A DNA stretch of 64,000 nucleotides from Chrysoperla carnea. Its lineage: Eukaryota > Arthropoda > Insecta > Neuroptera > Chrysopidae. Positions 60,561 through 64,000 of the stretch are shown here, piece after piece. The notes beneath the pieces are model-generated. The model was not told the DNA's origin and ran no database searches. It worked only from the letters and a program-made list of their open reading frames with translations. Location: positions 58,909,172 through 58,973,171 of the forward strand of contig NC_058339.1 of NCBI RefSeq assembly GCF_905475395.1, given 5' to 3'. Positions within the stretch are counted from its first letter, which is position 1. Every line of letters starts with the position of its first letter. A program made the position numbers and the translations under genes.

Positions 60561-60970
60561 CTTTTTGATACACCCCTAAGTGTTCAACCGATATACAGTT
60601 TCTAATTCATAATGATTACATAAATAAATAAATAAAATTAATCATAGAATTAGCTGTAATCTTAACACCATACTTCTTTGTGTATTGGAAGATAAAGATA
60701 CGTTCTTCTGGCATGAAGCCCTAGATATTATCAGCATGTAAAACTCGGATGATTTTGATTATAGCAACATTATTAAATTTATTATGTGTTAAAACAAAAT
60801 ATTTTTATTTATTTATTTGCTGACCTGTTTATATTATTTTGCAATTAGTATATAATTTCATTCATATTCATTTCATTATTCATTACTTGAAATTATCTTA
60901 CAATTTTAACATCGTTTCAATTCAAATAATTTTAAATAATATACCAAATAATTTTAAAAAAGTTACCAAA
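60561..60970 (+). other. Intergenic region and 5' flank of the 3D-domain gene
   Basis: Holds the polyA signal of the preceding gene near 60620 and AT-rich sequence before the ATG at 60971. TATA-like sequences occur near 60829-60852, but no promoter can be assigned with confidence. Confidence 0.4.
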
Positions 60971-62980
60971 ATGAAAATTTTAATTATTTTATTCACAATT
61001 ATTGTTACCAGCTATGCTGGAATTAAAAATACAAGTAAGTTTCTTTCAAATTTTTAATTAATTTGACTTCATTTTAATAACAAAATTATTTTACGTGTAA
61101 CGTGAAAAATAACTTGTATGTATTTTCTTCTAGTTTTCCCCGATGATAGTTTAAAATGGGAATGTAAAGGAAAACGTTACGAAGAAGTATCATTGACTGG
61201 ATATTATCCAGAATTTTCAAGCTCTGAAGGTCGTCGTGGTTTTTTGGATAGTCGTGCCAAAAAATTACGTACTTTACAAGTAAGTTATATTGTTTTAAAT
61301 TAAATTACAAAATTTAAAATTCACTTCTTTTGGAAATCCTTGCTTTATTGAAGTAAGAAGGTCTAAAAATTTTTGTTGAAAATCGATAGCGTTCAAAAAT
61401 ATGCATCACTTAAAAATTAGTTTTGAATTTTAATCTAATTTAATTGCTATTTCGAAGTAATGTTTTACTTTATGCACTCTGCAAAAATCCCCTCATTGAG
61501 CAAAAATTTAATTAATAAAAATTATTTTTTTTCGTTTTAAAATTTTATGGATCATTAATGATTTCTGATAAACTTAAATTTTAAATTTTATTAAATGTCT
61601 AATATATTACTTAGTTTGCAATATACTGAAACCTTAATTTGTAATTTGACATAGTCTTTCTTATTGATATGCCAAGAATACGCGAAGTGTTTATGTAAAT
61701 ACACATTAGCATATCGATATACGCTTATTTAGCATTTTTAATTGCAAAAAATAATGAAATTCAAATAAAATGCAAAATTACAACGAAGTTTTATAATTTC
61801 CTTGCGCCAACAGCAAAACTCCATAAAGCGCATTATCTTTGTAAGCCCTACAAGATATTTATTATTATTAAACTAAGAATATCTGACTTTGTTTGGAACT
61901 ATTTTCCTTTGTGCAAATCTGTATACAAAATATAATTTTTTGAGCTTAGTTTTTCGTGATTAGCTCAGTTAGTTAAGGCGTAACCAATTCCGCCCGCAGT
62001 ATGCTTAGGATAGCGAGTTCGATTTCCGCCGTCGCAACAAAATTAATTAAATTAATAGTTGTGATGGGCTGGTGTAGTGCATGATATAGGCATGAAGGAG
62101 GTGCACTCAGCCTCTGAAATTAAGAAGCTGATAAATGAAATTATCAGCGGAAAGGTGGTAAAATACTATCTGTAGCCTAAGTGTGTCCTTCGTAGACACC
62201 CAATGTAACCTAACCTAACCTAGTTTTTCCTGGTGATGTAGTATCAAATCCTTAATAGAGTATTTGTATGCAATTTTTTCGCATTACTGAACAAAATTTG
62301 AAAAAAGTCGTAAAAGCGATTGGAAAAATTGAAACTCAAATTAAAAGCGGTCAAAAAATACTGATGATATGAGCATTTTAAACTACTACTTAGACAATTT
62401 TAGACAGAGAGATCCGACGTAGTATGTGGCGTCATATGCTACCTTAGCTATTCCCTGCTGAGTTCTGTTTTGCTTGAAAGAGATAAAAACAAATCTTTGA
62501 TGGCTTTTACCTTGGTTGTTTTTATGGTTATTTTTAAAAATAGTTTATTAATGCAAAAGTAAATCATGCATCATGGTATTCCCTATTACAGAAAAGTAAT
62601 TATTACGTGGCACTCAACCAACTATGTCAATACCGTTGCGAAAATGTCATCACAACTTTTTTCCACTAAATTTCAATATTTTCATTTTTCAAATATTTTT
62701 TATTTTGCTAAATTTATACTTTTTTTGTTTCTAGGACTTTTTGGATGATCGTGTACCATACGTTACCATAGCTATGGATGAAAAATTAAAAATTCCATAT
62801 GGCACATCTGTATGCATTCCAGAATTAAATCGCCATTACAGACGTCGCATACGATTCCAGGTTCGTGACGATGGTTATGAATTACTTGGCACTGGATTTT
62901 CACGGGCTGATATTTGTGTACGCAGCGAAGTGGATAGTTATGACAAAGCAGTTAATGAAAAAGTTACTTTAGTGTTTTAA
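60971..62980 (+). CDS. Secreted 3D-domain (MltA/YocH-type double-psi beta-barrel) protein, 3 exons
   Basis: Exons 60971-61034, 61134-61279 and 62735-62980 join (phases 1 and 0; donors GTAAGT twice; acceptors TCTAG and TTCTAG) into 151 aa. Residues 1-17 (MKILIILFTIIVTSYAG) are a clear signal peptide, so the product is secreted. The mature part begins with an LTGYYPEF block, then TLQDFLDD, VTIAMD, IPYGTSVCIPEL, FQVRDDGYE and SRADICVR. The spacing of AMD, the RDDG block and RADI matches the three conserved aspartates that name the 3D domain, found in bacterial lytic transglycosylase MltA and Bacillus wall proteins. The usual DTGG is DDGY here, so lytic activity is uncertain. Three cysteines fit an extracellular protein. 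Presence of two insect-like introns shows it is resident in the genome, not contamination. AATAAA at 63127 is the likely polyA signal. Confidence 0.75.
61956..62220 (+). mobile_element. tRNA-derived SINE with TTAGG-like tail
   Basis: 265 bp flanked by a perfect 9 bp target-site duplication, TAGTTTTTC (61947-61955 and 62221-62229). An RNA polymerase III box A (TAGCTCAGTTAG, 61961-61972) and box B (GAGTTCGATTTCC, 62015-62027) mark a tRNA-like head. A body of about 180 bp follows, ending in TAACCTAACCTAACC, the complement of the insect telomeric unit TTAGG. It is a non-autonomous retrotransposon that depends on a LINE. Confidence 0.9.
62280..62460 (+). repeat. Dispersed repeat family R3, copy 2
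   Basis: Shares GCATTTTAAACTACTA and GCGTCATATGCTA with 35640-35815, in the same orientation and order. Confidence 0.55.
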
Positions 62981-63379
62981 ATAGTTTTTCTCAAAAACAA
63001 AGACTTATATAATATTGCAACTAAATAATGGTTGTGATGTTTACTTATTTATTTATTTCAATTAATGTTTTTATATTAAAAACATTTTGTACCTGTTTTT
63101 AGAATTAAGTTTTTTTTACTGCACTTAATAAATAGAAAATTAAAAAATTACAAAATGTGGTTTTAAATTTAAATAATCTAACTTAACTGGTTTTATTAAT
63201 GAAAAGCGAGTTTCTATTCCTAGAAAACAAGCTTTTATTGAAATGAGGTCTAAAAAGTTCCCCATATTTTTTACATTCAATCTTTTTTTATTGTGTTTAT
63301 TTAAAGTCGCTCTGACAACATTCAATCTTGTAGGTACTTTTTAGTCCACATTTCAATTAAATGCTTTTTGAATTGATAT
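62981..63379. other. 3' flank of the 3D-domain gene
   Basis: Contains the AATAAA polyA signal at 63127-63132. Nothing else is recognised before the R1 copy. Confidence 0.5.
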
Positions 63380-63998
63380 TTTTTATACCATGTATATATG
63401 AAATATATCATAGTATATCAATTTTAGTCCCAAGTTTGTAACGCTTAAGAATATTGATGCTACGAGCAAAATTTTGGTATGGGTGTTCATAAAATCACCT
63501 AATTAGTCCATTTTCGGTTGTTTATCCGTCTGTCTGTCAACACGGTAACTCAAAACCGAAAAATGATGTCAAGCTGAAATATGCTTAGGACATTACAGCG
63601 TGCTTAGGACATAAAAAGTGAGGTCAAATTTGTAAATGAGCAATATAGGTCAATTGGGTCTTGGATAGGACCCATCTTGTAAACCGTTAGAGATAGAACA
63701 AAAATTAAAATATAAAAAATGTTCCTTATATAAAAATAAACAACTTTTGTTTCAAACATTTTTTTGTAAACAGAACTGTTTACTCACGAGGGCGCGAATT
63801 ATTTTGTAAATAGAACTGTTTATCCACGAGAGCGCGAATTAGGTGCAAATTTTATTGTATATATTATCTGGGAATATCAGTAACAGTTTCAGCAGTTTCT
63901 TTACTGACGAGTCGTCAAAAAACAAACGATAGCGTAATCAACACTGTCTAAACATGTTAATTCAACAATTAACTCAGTCAATTGTTTGTTTTCACTTG
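63380..63998 (+). repeat. Dispersed repeat family R1, copy 3
   Basis: Begins TTTTATACCATGTATATATG and ends ATTGTTTGTTTTCACTTG just at the window edge. It is colinear with copy 1 and contains a short internal duplication (GTAAACAGAACTGTTTA and GTAAATAGAACTGTTTA). Confidence 0.8.
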
Positions 63999-64000
63999 TA

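Larger units (their letters stand above)
61280..62734 (+). other. Second intron of the 3D-domain gene
   Basis: 1455 bp, GTAAGT to TTCTAG. Contains a SINE (61956-62220) and an R3 copy (62280-62460). Confidence 0.75.

Noticed and set aside
61956..62030. Possible tRNA gene
   Set aside because: Box A and box B are present, but the sequence does not fold into a clean cloverleaf and continues into a SINE body with target-site duplications.

Overview
This window is AT-rich eukaryotic nuclear DNA, most likely from an insect. The evidence is spliced genes with GT-AG introns, AATAAA polyadenylation signals, a mauritiana-type mariner fragment, a tRNA-derived SINE ending in an (AACCT)n tail (the complement of the insect telomere motif TTAGG), and very many non-autonomous transposon remnants. 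I could not place the order from sequence alone. All homology calls were made by eye.

Left third (1-15 kb). A plus-strand three-exon gene (35-2797) encodes a CCDC34-like coiled-coil protein. Converging on it is a very long minus-strand gene (40753 to 3195). Sixteen exons join in frame with no phase conflict to give 1259 codons of ankyrin repeats arranged in about four related modules, a Dpy-30 motif and an acidic low-complexity insert. In its intron between exons 10 and 11 lies an intronless minus-strand ORF (9475-8069, 468 aa) that aligns over its full length with arginine kinase but has lost most catalytic residues. It is either a nested pseudokinase gene or an alternative C-terminus of the ankyrin gene; splice phase favours nesting. 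CCDC34 and the Dpy-30 motif are both associated with cilia and sperm flagella, so the locus may be a small axonemal or sperm neighbourhood (inference).

Middle (15-60 kb). A 5.7 kb intron and a 17.6 kb first intron of the ankyrin gene are followed by about 19.5 kb of intergenic DNA. These stretches hold no gene I can support. They are filled with foldback (long inverted repeat) elements, a 505 bp near-perfect mariner palindrome, a Helitron-like element, an (AT)n microsatellite and several dispersed repeat families.

Right end (60-64 kb). Two short plus-strand exons (60279-60560) form the 3' end of an unidentified gene with a C-terminal hydrophobic segment. Next is a complete three-exon gene (60971-62980) for a 151-residue secreted protein with a 3D (three-aspartate, MltA/YocH-type double-psi beta-barrel) domain. 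That fold is characteristic of microbial cell-wall enzymes, so the gene is a candidate old horizontal acquisition. Its second intron carries the SINE. The window ends in a copy of the main dispersed repeat family, called R1 here.
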